A stretch of 14,811 bases of DNA, taken from contig JAJYOM010000028.1 of assembly GCA_021796175.1 (NCBI GenBank), forward strand, positions 1 to 14,811, in the 5' to 3' direction. The notes under the pieces are model-generated. The model searched no databases. It had not been told where the DNA came from and was given only the letters and a program-made list of their open reading frames with translations. Shown piece after piece: positions 1-6,959 of the stretch. Position numbers and translations under genes: made by a program. The DNA is from Thermoplasmata archaeon. Its GTDB lineage: Archaea > Thermoplasmatota > Thermoplasmata > Sysuiplasmatales > Sysuiplasmataceae. Position 1 is the stretch's first letter, and each line of letters opens with the position of its first letter.

Positions 1-33
1 TGCTGCTGCTCGTGGTGGTGATGATGATGAGGA
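1..33. repeat. Composite trinucleotide microsatellite
   Basis: On the plus strand the window begins with TGC triplets, then TGG/GTG triplets, then TGATGATGATGA, with further GATGA-type degenerate copies to about position 90. Such a tract is unlike anything else in the window and is typical of eukaryotic introns. It supports the view that this end is not archaeal. Confidence 0.7.
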
Positions 34-146
34 TGGTGAACGATGATCAGGAGGGTAATGAGGTTGAGGATGGTTGATGACGATGACTCAACTACGATCA
101 CAGCACCTGAACTACATTGTGCGGGGAATCCGCTCCCTCGACATAC
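1..146 (-). other. Partial spliceosomal intron downstream of the AP-1 mu exon, with simple trinucleotide repeats
   Basis: This runs from the GTATGT donor (141-146, complement) off the left edge of the window. The last 90 bases on the minus strand are low complexity: CATCATCAT and CACCACCAC runs, then CAGCAGCA. The frame can be read through without a stop and would give a His-rich tail, but it lacks the VRYLKI continuation expected for the adaptor. I therefore read it as intron and not coding sequence. No acceptor was recognised before the window edge. Confidence 0.65.
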
Positions 147-220
147 CTGGAACCCAGAGATGGTGAAGTAGGGGATCTCAAACTTGACCAGGATCGGCCG
201 CTTTGCGTTGGCCGCAACGC
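147..220 (-). CDS. Single internal exon of a eukaryotic AP-1 clathrin adaptor mu subunit
   Basis: Read on the minus strand, this stretch encodes VAANAKRPILVKFEIPYFTI followed by SGFQ. VKFEIPYFTxSGxQ is the signature near the C-terminus of the eukaryotic AP-1 mu chain, where it is normally followed by VRYLKI. That continuation is absent here. Instead the reading frame meets GTATGT directly after the Gln codon (complement of 141-146), a consensus spliceosomal donor in phase 0. Upstream, a pyrimidine-rich tract ending in CATAG (complement of 221-225 and beyond) gives a good acceptor in phase 1. The split codon xGC would give Ser if the missing base is A, and family members often have a LPS-V junction at this place. 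Codons are mostly G/C-ending. The mu chain belongs to the trans-Golgi/endosome clathrin coat and has no archaeal counterpart. I therefore infer foreign DNA, most simply an assembly chimera. The identification is strong; the source organism is not determined. Confidence 0.85.
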
Positions 221-400
221 CTATGCGCAGAAGAGGGAAAGGAACAACGCCTCGGGAAAGGAACAAGGATCGGGCTCGCGGATTCCATGAGGCGGGCATG
301 TCTGCTCAACCTCAATGCCCTTTCAGCTACACAAGGCAGTCTTTTTCCAGCTTCCAATGTATCGTGACTGCATATCCACACGTAGTGGTTTGCAGCGCTT
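221..400 (-). other. Probable upstream intron of the eukaryotic fragment, running to an unresolved junction with archaeal DNA
   Basis: On the minus strand this stretch ends in a long pyrimidine-rich tract (complement of roughly 223-265) and CATAG, as expected for the 3' part of a spliceosomal intron. I searched it for the preceding AP-1 mu residues (the RAHFGLPS region) and did not find them. Nothing archaeal is recognisable either. The point where eukaryotic sequence stops and archaeal sequence begins must lie between about 225 and the pyrG promoter near 410, but I cannot place it. The small open frames here on both strands look like chance. Confidence 0.5.
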
Positions 401-410
401 CCAAGACATA

Positions 411-421
411 AGTTTGAAATA
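411..421 (+). promoter_or_regulatory. Possible TATA box of pyrG
   Basis: AGTTTGAAATA lies about 20 bp before the first ATG (434) and about 38 bp before the favoured pyrG start (455). The match to an archaeal box A is weak. It is called mainly from position and from being the only AT-rich patch upstream of the gene. Confidence 0.3.
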
Positions 422-454
422 CTGACTTGTCTAATGCTCAGATCCCGTGAACTG

Positions 455-2074
455 ATGAACTATATTTTTGTCACGGGTGGTGTCATTTCCGGTCTCGGAA
501 AGGGAACCACGGCTGCCGCACTTGGCAGACTGCTTGTTGCGAGGGGATTTCGCGTCACTGCGATCAAGATAGATCCGTATCTGAACATAGATGCCGGCAC
601 AATGAACCCTTTCGAACATGGTGAAGTGTTCGTCATGGATGACGGCGGAGAGGTGGACCTTGATCTGGGCACTTACGAGCGCTTTCTGGATGTGAATCTC
701 TCCCGGGAACACAATATCACGACTGGGAAAATTTACCAGGCAGTGATTAGCAAGGAGAGGGACGGCGTCTATCTCGGCAAGACGGTTCAGATAATACCGC
801 ACATCACCAATGAAATCAAAATGAGGATAGTCGCCACTGCCGAGTCTTCCGGTGCGGATATTGCAATAGTCGAGCTGGGTGGAACGGTGGGCGACATCGA
901 GTCCATGCCTTTCCTGGAGGCTGTCAGACAACTCAGCATGGAAATGGGTGGCAGAAACGGCCACAGGCAGTGCCTTTTCATGCATACCACGCTCGTGCCC
1001 GAAGTGGGTTCAGTGGGCGAGCAGAAGACAAAGCCGACCCAGCACTCCGTAAGGGAGCTGAGGGCGATAGGCATTGACCCCGACCTGATAATAGCAAGAG
1101 CCGAACGGGAGATTGATCCTGACATAAAGCGCAAGATATCCCTGTTCTGTAATGTGCCCGTTGAAGCGGTGGTAAGTGCCCCAAATCTTCCTTCGATTTA
1201 TGGCCTTCCGATGCTGCTGGAGGAGCAGCATGTTGCGGAGTATGTTCTCAGGAAGCTCGACATGGCGGCAGGCAGACCCGAAATGGGCTCCTGGCAGGAG
1301 TTCTATCAGAAGCTCCAGCATCCAAAGTACTTTGTGGATGTTGCAATCGTCGGAAAGTACACAGAGCTTGCTGACGCATATATCAGCCACATAGAAGCCT
1401 TCCACCATGTCGGTGCGGCAACCGAGTGCAGGGTAAACACCAGATTCATCGAGTCTGAGGACATTGAGAAGAGGGGAGCAGACAAACTGCTGTCGGAGTC
1501 TGACGCCATACTGGTGCCCGGAGGCTTCGGGTCAAGGGGTATAGAGGGGAAGATAGGTGCTGCCGGCTACGCGAGAGAGAAGAACAAGCCGTATCTCGGT
1601 GTTTGCCTGGGCTTCCAGTGTGCCGTCATAGAATATGCACGCAACGTACTTGGCATGGAGAACGCAAACAGCACGGAATTCGATCCGGATACACCTCACC
1701 CTGTGATAGATCTGCTCCCCGAACAGAGAGGGGTTTCTGAGAAGGGGGGCACCATGAGACTCGGCGCCCACAAGGTTATACTCGAACCCGGCTCAAAGAC
1801 GGCGACGCTCTACGCAGCGACCAGCATCTACGAAAGGCACAGGCACAGGTTTGAGATAAACCCTGAACTAATTTCGGATCTCACTTCGAAGGATCTCAGA
1901 TTCGCCGGAAAATCTGAGGATGGAAGAAGGATGGAGACTGCCGAACTCCTCACAAACGACTATTTCATCGGCTCACAGTTCCACCCTGAGTTCAAATCAA
2001 GACCAGCCCGCCCTTCACCACTCCATCTTGGCCTGATAAGGGCTGCACTGAAGCAGAAATACGGTGTAATGTGA
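455..2074 (+). CDS. pyrG: CTP synthase (glutamine-hydrolysing)
   Basis: Converts UTP to CTP with ATP and glutamine, the last step of pyrimidine nucleotide synthesis, in the cytosol. The 539-residue product has the usual family length. The N-terminal amidoligase domain begins MNYIFVTGGVISGLGKG (P-loop SGLGKG, residues 12-17) and continues with KIDPYLNIDAGTMNPFEHGE, the UTP/Mg-binding region. The C-terminal class I glutamine amidotransferase domain has the nucleophile Cys384 in GVCLGFQ and the His-Glu pair in GSQFHPEFKSRP. The oxyanion segment VPGGFGSRG is also present. I chose the ATG at 455 because family members begin at MxYIFVTGG. An in-frame ATG at 434 would add seven residues (MLRSREL) with no family support. 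The gene is intact and appears to be transcribed alone, since a TATA-like box precedes the next gene. It is the first clearly archaeal gene in the window. Confidence 0.97.
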   Translation: MNYIFVTGGVISGLGKGTTAAALGRLLVARGFRVTAIKIDPYLNIDAGTMNPFEHGEVFVMDDGGEVDLDLGTYERFLDVNLSREHNITTGKIYQAVISKERDGVYLGKTVQIIPHITNEIKMRIVATAESSGADIAIVELGGTVGDIESMPFLEAVRQLSMEMGGRNGHRQCLFMHTTLVPEVGSVGEQKTKPTQHSVRELRAIGIDPDLIIARAEREIDPDIKRKISLFCNVPVEAVVSAPNLPSIYGLPMLLEEQHVAEYVLRKLDMAAGRPEMGSWQEFYQKLQHPKYFVDVAIVGKYTELADAYISHIEAFHHVGAATECRVNTRFIESEDIEKRGADKLLSESDAILVPGGFGSRGIEGKIGAAGYAREKNKPYLGVCLGFQCAVIEYARNVLGMENANSTEFDPDTPHPVIDLLPEQRGVSEKGGTMRLGAHKVILEPGSKTATLYAATSIYERHRHRFEINPELISDLTSKDLRFAGKSEDGRRMETAELLTNDYFIGSQFHPEFKSRPARPSPLHLGLIRAALKQKYGVM

Positions 2075-2089
2075 TCCGGCGGGTCAACA

Positions 2090-2103
2090 TTATCTATATA
2101 ATG
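2090..2103 (+). promoter_or_regulatory. TATA box for the aIF2-beta/presenilin-like gene pair
   Basis: TTATCTATATAATG sits in the 74-bp gap after pyrG. Initiation about 25 bp downstream would fall near 2120-2125, leaving a leader of roughly 25-30 nt that contains AAAGGGA (2133-2139) as a ribosome binding site nine bases before the TTG at 2149. This supports the TTG at 2149 over the TTG at 2140, which would have no spacing at all. Confidence 0.6.
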
Positions 2104-2148
2104 ATGTTTTCCTAGCTTGTCTGCATTAATGCAAAGGGATTGATTCGA

Positions 2149-2772
2149 TTGACAGAGAATTCAGATTATCTCAGGCTGCTCAGAAGGGCAAAACAGGAGA
2201 TACCAGATTCGCTCTCTACAGGGGAAAGGTTCCAGCTACCCGAGCCGGATGTCATACTGGAAGGCAAGAGTTCAGTACTGCGCAATTTCATGGACATAGC
2301 TGAAAGGGTGAGGAGAGATCCGGAACACCTGTTGCAGTACCTGCTCAGGGAGCTCGGCACGCCCGGGACTATCGAGGGTCGGAGGGTCGTTTTCAAATCC
2401 AAGGTAAATCCAGCCCAGCTTGTTGAGAGGATACGGGAGTATACCGAGATGTATGTGATATGTTCCGAGTGCGGCAGACCCGACACGAAACTCGTCAAGG
2501 AGGGCCGCGTCCACTTCCTGGAATGCGAGGCCTGTGGTGCGAAGAGACCGGTAAGTGTCAAACGTGCCGCGGCGGTCCAGGAAGGGCCTGCGGTAAGGGA
2601 AGGCGCAGTGCTGGAAGTGATGATAGAGGACACCGGCTCCAGGGGAGACGGCATCGCCAGGATAGACAAGTATATCATCTACGTCCAGGGGGCCAAGAAA
2701 GGGGAGAGGCTGAACGTGAAGATCGGCCGTGTCACCGGCACTATTGCATTTGCCACGGTTGCCCCACAGTGA
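2149..2772 (+). CDS. eif2b: Translation initiation factor 2 subunit beta with C-terminal TRAM domain
   Basis: Beta subunit of the heterotrimeric aIF2, which brings initiator methionyl-tRNA to the small ribosomal subunit. The 207-residue product (TTG start) has an N-terminal helical region, the central alpha-beta core (about 30-100, with LLRELGTPGTIEGRRVVFK), and a C4 zinc ribbon: Cys105, Cys108 (CSEC), Cys126, Cys129 (CEAC). Residues about 147-207 form a TRAM domain (VREGAVLEVMIEDTGSRGDG and IARIDKYIIYVQGAKKGE), a small RNA-binding beta barrel also found in tRNA modification enzymes. As far as I recall, this fusion occurs in some euryarchaeal groups, including relatives of Thermoplasma, and not in most aIF2-beta proteins. 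The start is chosen by Shine-Dalgarno spacing; a second in-frame TTG at 2140 would add three residues. The stop lies 15 bp before the next gene, so the two are probably co-transcribed. Confidence 0.93.
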   Translation: MTENSDYLRLLRRAKQEIPDSLSTGERFQLPEPDVILEGKSSVLRNFMDIAERVRRDPEHLLQYLLRELGTPGTIEGRRVVFKSKVNPAQLVERIREYTEMYVICSECGRPDTKLVKEGRVHFLECEACGAKRPVSVKRAAAVQEGPAVREGAVLEVMIEDTGSRGDGIARIDKYIIYVQGAKKGERLNVKIGRVTGTIAFATVAPQ

Positions 2773-2787
2773 GAAGGGTGCTGTCGA

Positions 2788-3744
2788 TTGGCTGGAGCAA
2801 CGCGCTACCTGTCGTTCTATCTTCCCGCCTCCATTACCGCGGGGCTGTTTCTGCTTGTCCAAATAGTCGCACTTCTGCTCGTGCCGCAGTATGAGTATTT
2901 CGGATACCAGGCATTCGGTGCACAGGGCCAGACAAACCCGCTTATTCCCCTTCTGTATGTCGGGTTCCTCATACTCTTTACTTTTCTCCTCCTCTATATT
3001 TTCAAGATGAAAAAGGGGAACCTGCTGCGTGTAATATTCATTTTCATCATGTCCATTTCAGCAATCTACGTGCTCTTCCCTGTCTTCATACTTCTCCTTC
3101 CGTCTTTTCCTGAATTTGACTTCTACCTTTCTGTTGGCGTGATGGTCGCAATTGCTGTGGCGCTCTGGCTCTATCCAGAATGGTATATAGTTGACACCTG
3201 GGGCTTCATAATGGCCGCGGGTATCACTGCCATATTCGGTATTTCTCTTGGAATACTGCCAGCCTTTGTCCTGCTTGTCGCAATGGCGGCTTATGACTTT
3301 GTGGCAGTGTACCGCACGAAACACATGCTCGGCGTCGCCGAAGGTGCGATGGACCTGAATCTTCCGATCATGCTGATGGTCCCGAGAAAACTCGGTTTCA
3401 GCAATTTCGAGAAGAAAGGGCCGCTGGTGAAGGAAGGAGATGAACCAAGGGAGGCGCTTTACATTGGCCTGGGAGATATGATTATTCCCGGTGTGCTGAC
3501 AGTGAGCCTCTTCGCCAACCTTCCGTCGACGCCTGTGGCGTTCGGACTGGGAGGCGATCTGCTGGTTGCGGCAAGTGCACTCGCCGGCGCCCTCATCGGT
3601 TTTGTGATGCTGATGCGACTGACTGCCAGGGGGAGGCCCCAGGCTGGTCTGCCGCTGTTAAACACCGGGACGATCATCGGCTTCATGGTTTCGTACCTGG
3701 TTGTTTTCCATAATCTCAGCTTCGGCTTCTTGCTCCACTTCTGA
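2788..3744 (+). CDS. Presenilin-like A22-type intramembrane aspartyl protease
   Basis: Integral membrane protein of 318 residues with about nine hydrophobic segments. The three hallmarks of the presenilin/signal-peptide-peptidase fold are in order: Tyr-Asp in AAYDFVAVYRTKH (Asp170), the GxGD motif in IGLGDMIIPG (Asp230), and a GLP (residues 287-289, in RPQAGLPLLNTG) in place of the PAL motif. The two Asp residues form the catalytic pair that cuts peptide bonds within the membrane. This matches the archaeal presenilin homologues of merops family A22. The start is TTG, supported by GAGAAGGGTG (2771-2780) about eight bases upstream, with the stop of aIF2-beta embedded in it. Coupling to a translation factor gene is probably transcriptional convenience; natural substrates cannot be inferred from the context. 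The length equals that of the family and no key residue is missing. Confidence 0.9.
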   Translation: MAGATRYLSFYLPASITAGLFLLVQIVALLLVPQYEYFGYQAFGAQGQTNPLIPLLYVGFLILFTFLLLYIFKMKKGNLLRVIFIFIMSISAIYVLFPVFILLLPSFPEFDFYLSVGVMVAIAVALWLYPEWYIVDTWGFIMAAGITAIFGISLGILPAFVLLVAMAAYDFVAVYRTKHMLGVAEGAMDLNLPIMLMVPRKLGFSNFEKKGPLVKEGDEPREALYIGLGDMIIPGVLTVSLFANLPSTPVAFGLGGDLLVAASALAGALIGFVMLMRLTARGRPQAGLPLLNTGTIIGFMVSYLVVFHNLSFGFLLHF

Positions 3745-3765
3745 CGGCTGTTGACTGTTTAGCGC

Positions 3766-3782
3766 CTAAAAAGATTTTTATA
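3766..3782 (+). promoter_or_regulatory. Strong archaeal promoter of rps8e, probably giving a leaderless mRNA
   Basis: CTAAAAAGA (BRE-like, 3766-3774) is followed by TTTTTATA (3775-3782). The centre of the box is 30 bp before the ATG at 3809, so initiation 24-28 bp downstream falls at or within a few bases of the start codon. There is no ribosome binding site in the ACATTCAATTGC just before the ATG, which fits a leaderless transcript. Confidence 0.7.
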
Positions 3783-3808
3783 CGACAAAGGCTACAACAT
3801 TCAATTGC

Positions 3809-4195
3809 ATGGCTACATGGAACGGACGATCTAGGAGAAAGCCGACCGGCGGCAGATATACTCAGAGCAGGAAGAAGCGCAGGTTTGAAGTTGGCAGGGA
3901 GAAGCAGTTCACATTCCTGGGCCCGAGCCGGCTAAAGGTTTACAGGACGAAGGGTGCCAATTCAAAATCACGTGTTCTTGCCGGAGATTATGCGAATGTG
4001 ACCGACAGGAAAACGGGTGTTACAAAGAAGAGCAAGATTGTCACAGTGAAGCAGAACCCCGCAAATCCGAACTATACACAGAGGAACATAATGAACAAGG
4101 GGGCAGTGATTCAGACCGAACTCGGCCTAGCTGTCATCACTTCAAGGCCCGGACAACACGGCATGATAAACGCCACGCTCGTTGAGCAGAATTAG
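3809..4195 (+). CDS. rps8e: 30S ribosomal protein S8e
   Basis: Archaeal/eukaryotic small-subunit ribosomal protein with no bacterial counterpart. The 128-residue, strongly basic product begins with ATWNGRSRRKPTGGRYTQSR, the typical N-terminus of the archaeal short form. It contains the conserved ANPNYTQRNIMNKGAVIQTE block near residues 89-108 and ends in PGQHGMINATLVEQN. It assembles into the body of the 30S subunit. It is transcribed from its own strong promoter and ends in a T-run; the downstream gene is convergent, so this is a single-gene unit. Confidence 0.97.
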   Translation: MATWNGRSRRKPTGGRYTQSRKKRRFEVGREKQFTFLGPSRLKVYRTKGANSKSRVLAGDYANVTDRKTGVTKKSKIVTVKQNPANPNYTQRNIMNKGAVIQTELGLAVITSRPGQHGMINATLVEQN

Positions 4196-4258
4196 TGTTT
4201 TTCTGGCTTGCCGCTGAGCAGACCTTCGCGGCGAAGAGGCATGCATCTCTTTTAGCCG
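4196..4258 (+). terminator. Convergent terminator region between rps8e and the MFS gene
   Basis: Immediately after the rps8e stop there is a T5 run (4198-4202), typical of archaeal oligo-T termination. Further on, CTTCG-CGG-CGAAG (4224-4236) can form a five-bp stem, followed by an imperfect AGAGGCATGCATCTCT palindrome and TTTT (4250-4253). The T-run is the most believable termination signal. The hairpins are short and may be irrelevant. No clear oligo-T was found on the minus strand for the opposing gene. Confidence 0.45.
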
Positions 4259-5527
4259 TCAGTATTCATTCTGTCCGCGACGGGAAAGCCTCCCGTCCAG
4301 CCTCCAGAGGCTTCCGAATGAGGTAAACAGCAGTGCCGAGACCAGCAGTATTGCGCCTGTTGCCAGATAAACCCGCAATACACCAAACATTGCTATCAGC
4401 ACTCCTCCGACAGCGACCGCGGGCGGTCCGCCGGCAAAGCTCAGAAGTCCGTCTATTGCAAAGTACCTGCCTCTCATCTCCTTTGGCACCAGGTTCTGGG
4501 CTGACGAGAGCCAAACATTATCGCCAAAGCCGGTTGACAGTCCCATCAGGAACAGTGCGGACAGTGCGAATGTCCCGGATGTAAACAGGCCGAGGGACAG
4601 TATAAGTGCACCGGTGAGCGCGCCGTTGAGGAGCAGCCACACCTTACCGGTGTGAGCGAGCGCATTTGTCCTTCCCACCAGCAGTGATCCGAGCGCCTGC
4701 CCCGTCACATTTGCCGCAAGTATCAGGCCGAAAAGCAGCGGCCCGGCTTTCAGACCGAGCCCGACATATACAACGATGAAGTAGTAAAACAGCCCGAACA
4801 TGAAGTTGAACACGACAGCTGAGAGCGAGAGCTGAAAAAGCCCTCTCTGTCCGACAAGCCACCTCATGCCTTCCCTGATTTCCGATAACATCATTCCCCT
4901 GCTGCGCCTGGGAGCGTTGTCCTTCGCCGCAGTGCGTCTGTATCTCAGCAGCAGCAGAACGGAGAATGCGGATGCAAGCATGTAACCCGCCGCGCTGTAA
5001 AGCAGCGTGAATAAAATGCCTGCCAGTGCAACAAGCGCTCCCCCAAGTGCATAGGAAGCGGAACTCAGCATCCTGTGACCTGCTCGTGTGACTCCGTTCG
5101 CGTCTGCCACTTCATCCGCTTCAACAAGTTCGGGCAGGACAGAATAGTCGGTGGACCTGTAGAGTTCCCCTGCCGCGCTCCAGATTGATACCAGTATCAC
5201 CACTGCAGAAAGCTCGAAGCCGAAGGAGGCGGTCAGTAACGCCAGAAGGCACAGGCCGACTGCCCTCAGTGCATTTGCAGCCAGGAGCAGGAGCCTTCTG
5301 TCGAACCTGTCGATCCACACGCCCGCAGGTAATGTAGTGACGACCGCGGAGATTGAAACCGCAAATCCCACGACAGCAACGTCCAGCGCGGAGCGCGTCA
5401 TTTCGAAAACGAACCAGACGACTGCCACATTGACCACAGCGCCGGAAGTGCCTGAGGAAAGGTTCATTCCGAAATATTCGAGAAATGCACTGTTTCTGAA
5501 GAGATGCCGCTTTTCTTCATTCACCAA
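4259..5527 (-). CDS. Major facilitator superfamily transporter (EntS/MFS_3-like exporter)
   Basis: A 422-residue membrane protein with roughly twelve hydrophobic segments arranged in two halves around a basic central loop (RYRRTAAKDNAPRRSRG, about residues 197-213). The short N-terminus and opening LEYFGMNLSSGTSGAVVNVAVVWFVFEMTRSALDV layout, the signature-like GVWIDRFDRRLLLL after TM2, and a second-half equivalent VPKEMRGRYFAIDG resemble the enterobactin-exporter/macrolide-efflux branch of the superfamily. It is probably a proton-driven exporter; the substrate is unknown. The start codon is TTG (5527-5525) or the adjacent GTG, preceded by an excellent ribosome binding site GGAGGGTGA (complement of 5537-5545), nine bases before the TTG. 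It is the last gene of the minus-strand cluster. No TATA box lies in the 91-bp gap upstream, so it is probably read through from tldE. Confidence 0.85.
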   Translation of the reverse strand: MVNEEKRHLFRNSAFLEYFGMNLSSGTSGAVVNVAVVWFVFEMTRSALDVAVVGFAVSISAVVTTLPAGVWIDRFDRRLLLLAANALRAVGLCLLALLTASFGFELSAVVILVSIWSAAGELYRSTDYSVLPELVEADEVADANGVTRAGHRMLSSASYALGGALVALAGILFTLLYSAAGYMLASAFSVLLLLRYRRTAAKDNAPRRSRGMMLSEIREGMRWLVGQRGLFQLSLSAVVFNFMFGLFYYFIVVYVGLGLKAGPLLFGLILAANVTGQALGSLLVGRTNALAHTGKVWLLLNGALTGALILSLGLFTSGTFALSALFLMGLSTGFGDNVWLSSAQNLVPKEMRGRYFAIDGLLSFAGGPPAVAVGGVLIAMFGVLRVYLATGAILLVSALLFTSFGSLWRLDGRLSRRGQNEY

Positions 5528-5601
5528 ATTGGAATTTCACCCTCCGTGAAGAATGTGAATGAGCTGCATCTGCATATGCGCGTCCGGTTTGCGCTGGCCA
5601 T
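5521..5601 (-). CDS. Possible 26-residue small ORF coupled to the MFS start
   Basis: An ATG at 5601 (complement) opens a frame for MASANRTRICRCSSFTFFTE then GEIPIW, stopping at a TGA inside the MFS start region so that the two frames overlap by seven bases. The overlapping ends would permit translational coupling, and the excellent ribosome site of the MFS gene lies inside the small ORF. Against it, no well-spaced ribosome binding site precedes the ATG, and nothing in the peptide is recognisable. It may be a leader peptide, a peptide substrate, or chance. Low confidence. Confidence 0.2.
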   Translation of the reverse strand: MASANRTRICRCSSFTFFTEGEIPIW

Positions 5602-5618
5602 TCCACCGTGCTGAATTC

Positions 5619-6950
5619 TCAGTTGGTATCGGCGGAGCGCGTTATGTTCAGATTTCTGACTAGCAAATACGGCACCGTACTTGGTGTATAGGACTCGAGC
5701 CACCAGTTTATGTGCTCCCTCTCCTTCGACACCGAATCCACCTTCTGAAGCAATTTAATCAGGTTCTCGGTTATCCTGATATCCCTGACAGACCCGACGA
5801 TTTCCCCTTTTCTCACTCTAAGTATCGCGTCACGCGGTATCGTCGAGAAGTTGCCGATTTTCCTGTTCTGGTAACGCGTGTACCACACATTATTGATGTA
5901 GAGTCCGTCTCTCAGTTCCTCAATCATTTTTTCGTGGGATTCACTTCCCCCATTCATTGATAGTGAAAAGGCCCCGGGTGAAACAAGGCCGGCGTTGCCC
6001 GTAGTCCTCTTCCTGAATTTCCTGGCGGTGGACGTGTTGTGCAGAAACCCCTTCAGCACGCCTCTTGAAACCAGCACAGTCTTCCTGACCGCAACACCCT
6101 CATCGTCAAAATACCTCTTGCCGCCAAGTGTGCGGGTAGCATCATCCTCTATTGTTACACTGTCTGAAGCCACCTTCCTGCCGATCTTACCGGCGAAACA
6201 GGAGAAGCCTCCCAGCACATTGAATGCAGAACTCATTGAGCCCACCTGTGAGACCAGAGTTGCGGCAACCATTGGATCGAGGACAGCATCATGCCTGCCT
6301 TCCTCTCCCGGAACAGGTTTGCCGACAAGCTTCGCAAGTGAGGCGGCCTTCTCAGCCGCTTTTTCCGGCCTGAAGCCGTAATTGCTGAGGGATGAGACGA
6401 CAGAGTGTCCGCTCGCACCATCATCCACAAAGCACCTTATTGACAGATAAAGAGATGAGCCGTTCTCAAATTTCCTGATACCTGTGGAGGATGATATATA
6501 ATGATCCGCGTGTTCGTTGTAAAGCGTTCCTGCCGCACTCCGCGCACCGCTCTCAGCTGATTTCTGCACTGCAGTCTCCACATATTCCGTCAATTTTCTG
6601 TCAGGAAGCGGTTTCCATTCGCTCCTGTGGCTCGTGGCTGTTGAGCTCTTTGCGATGCCACTGTAATCTTCGCTCGGCTCAGATACATCGGCGGTCCTGA
6701 TGGCGCCCTCAACAACTTCCTTGTAATTTTCCATTCCTTTAACTGTAGTGGTTACTACCCTGCTCTTCTTTGCCAGAAACAGATGGAAAAACAGCTCATT
6801 CCATCTGTTGAATATGTCTATACTGTTCTGGCTGAATCTGATCTGCCTTGTGTCAGTTGAGTATGCATTAACAACGGCATCATCAGCTCCCATCGTTACC
6901 GCGTAATCGACAATGTCCTCTGTCATCTGTTTGAACTTTTCTGTATTCAT
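5619..6950 (-). CDS. tldE: TldE/PmbA-type subunit of the TldD-TldE metalloprotease
   Basis: A 443-residue member of the TldD/PmbA family (U62 fold). It lacks the HExxxH motif of TldD, as expected for the TldE/PmbA partner. In known systems the two form a heterodimer in which TldD carries the metal and TldE shapes the active chamber; the complex degrades unfolded peptides and trims precursors such as microcin B17. Family-like blocks include FDDEGVAVRKTVLVSRGVLK, FLHNTSTARKF, TTGNAG and the C-terminal NNVWYTRYQNRKIGNFSTIP. An upstream ATG at 6956 exists, but GAGGT lies directly against it. The same GAGGT is correctly spaced (six bases) for the ATG at 6950, giving MNTEKFKQ, so I prefer 6950. The gene begins 9 bp after the tldD stop; the ribosome site overlaps the end of tldD, so translation is probably coupled. 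Confidence 0.9.
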   Translation of the reverse strand: MNTEKFKQMTEDIVDYAVTMGADDAVVNAYSTDTRQIRFSQNSIDIFNRWNELFFHLFLAKKSRVVTTTVKGMENYKEVVEGAIRTADVSEPSEDYSGIAKSSTATSHRSEWKPLPDRKLTEYVETAVQKSAESGARSAAGTLYNEHADHYISSSTGIRKFENGSSLYLSIRCFVDDGASGHSVVSSLSNYGFRPEKAAEKAASLAKLVGKPVPGEEGRHDAVLDPMVAATLVSQVGSMSSAFNVLGGFSCFAGKIGRKVASDSVTIEDDATRTLGGKRYFDDEGVAVRKTVLVSRGVLKGFLHNTSTARKFRKRTTGNAGLVSPGAFSLSMNGGSESHEKMIEELRDGLYINNVWYTRYQNRKIGNFSTIPRDAILRVRKGEIVGSVRDIRITENLIKLLQKVDSVSKEREHINWWLESYTPSTVPYLLVRNLNITRSADTN

Positions 6951-6959
6951 AAGCATACC

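Noticed and set aside
1..120. Minus-strand open frame giving a His-rich tail (HHPHHHHHHEQQQ) after the AP-1 mu exon, as a real protein end
   Set aside because: A consensus GTATGT donor lies exactly at the end of the conserved segment and the following residues do not match any adaptor, so this is better read as intron.
178..411. Small open frames on both strands before pyrG (67 and 75 codons)
   Set aside because: They are in frames other than the AP-1 mu exon, show no recognisable protein features, and lie in sequence that is probably eukaryotic intron.
434..454. Longer pyrG start at the first ATG
   Set aside because: It would add MLRSREL before the conserved MNYIFVTGG; family members start at the latter.
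2272..2862. Long minus-strand open frames opposite aIF2-beta and other genes
   Set aside because: They mirror strongly supported plus-strand genes and lack any domain signal or ribosome site.
4224..4253. Intrinsic-type hairpin terminator after rps8e
   Set aside because: The stem is only five bp with a three-base loop and the T4 run is 14 bp away; the T5 run at 4198-4202 is a better archaeal termination signal.
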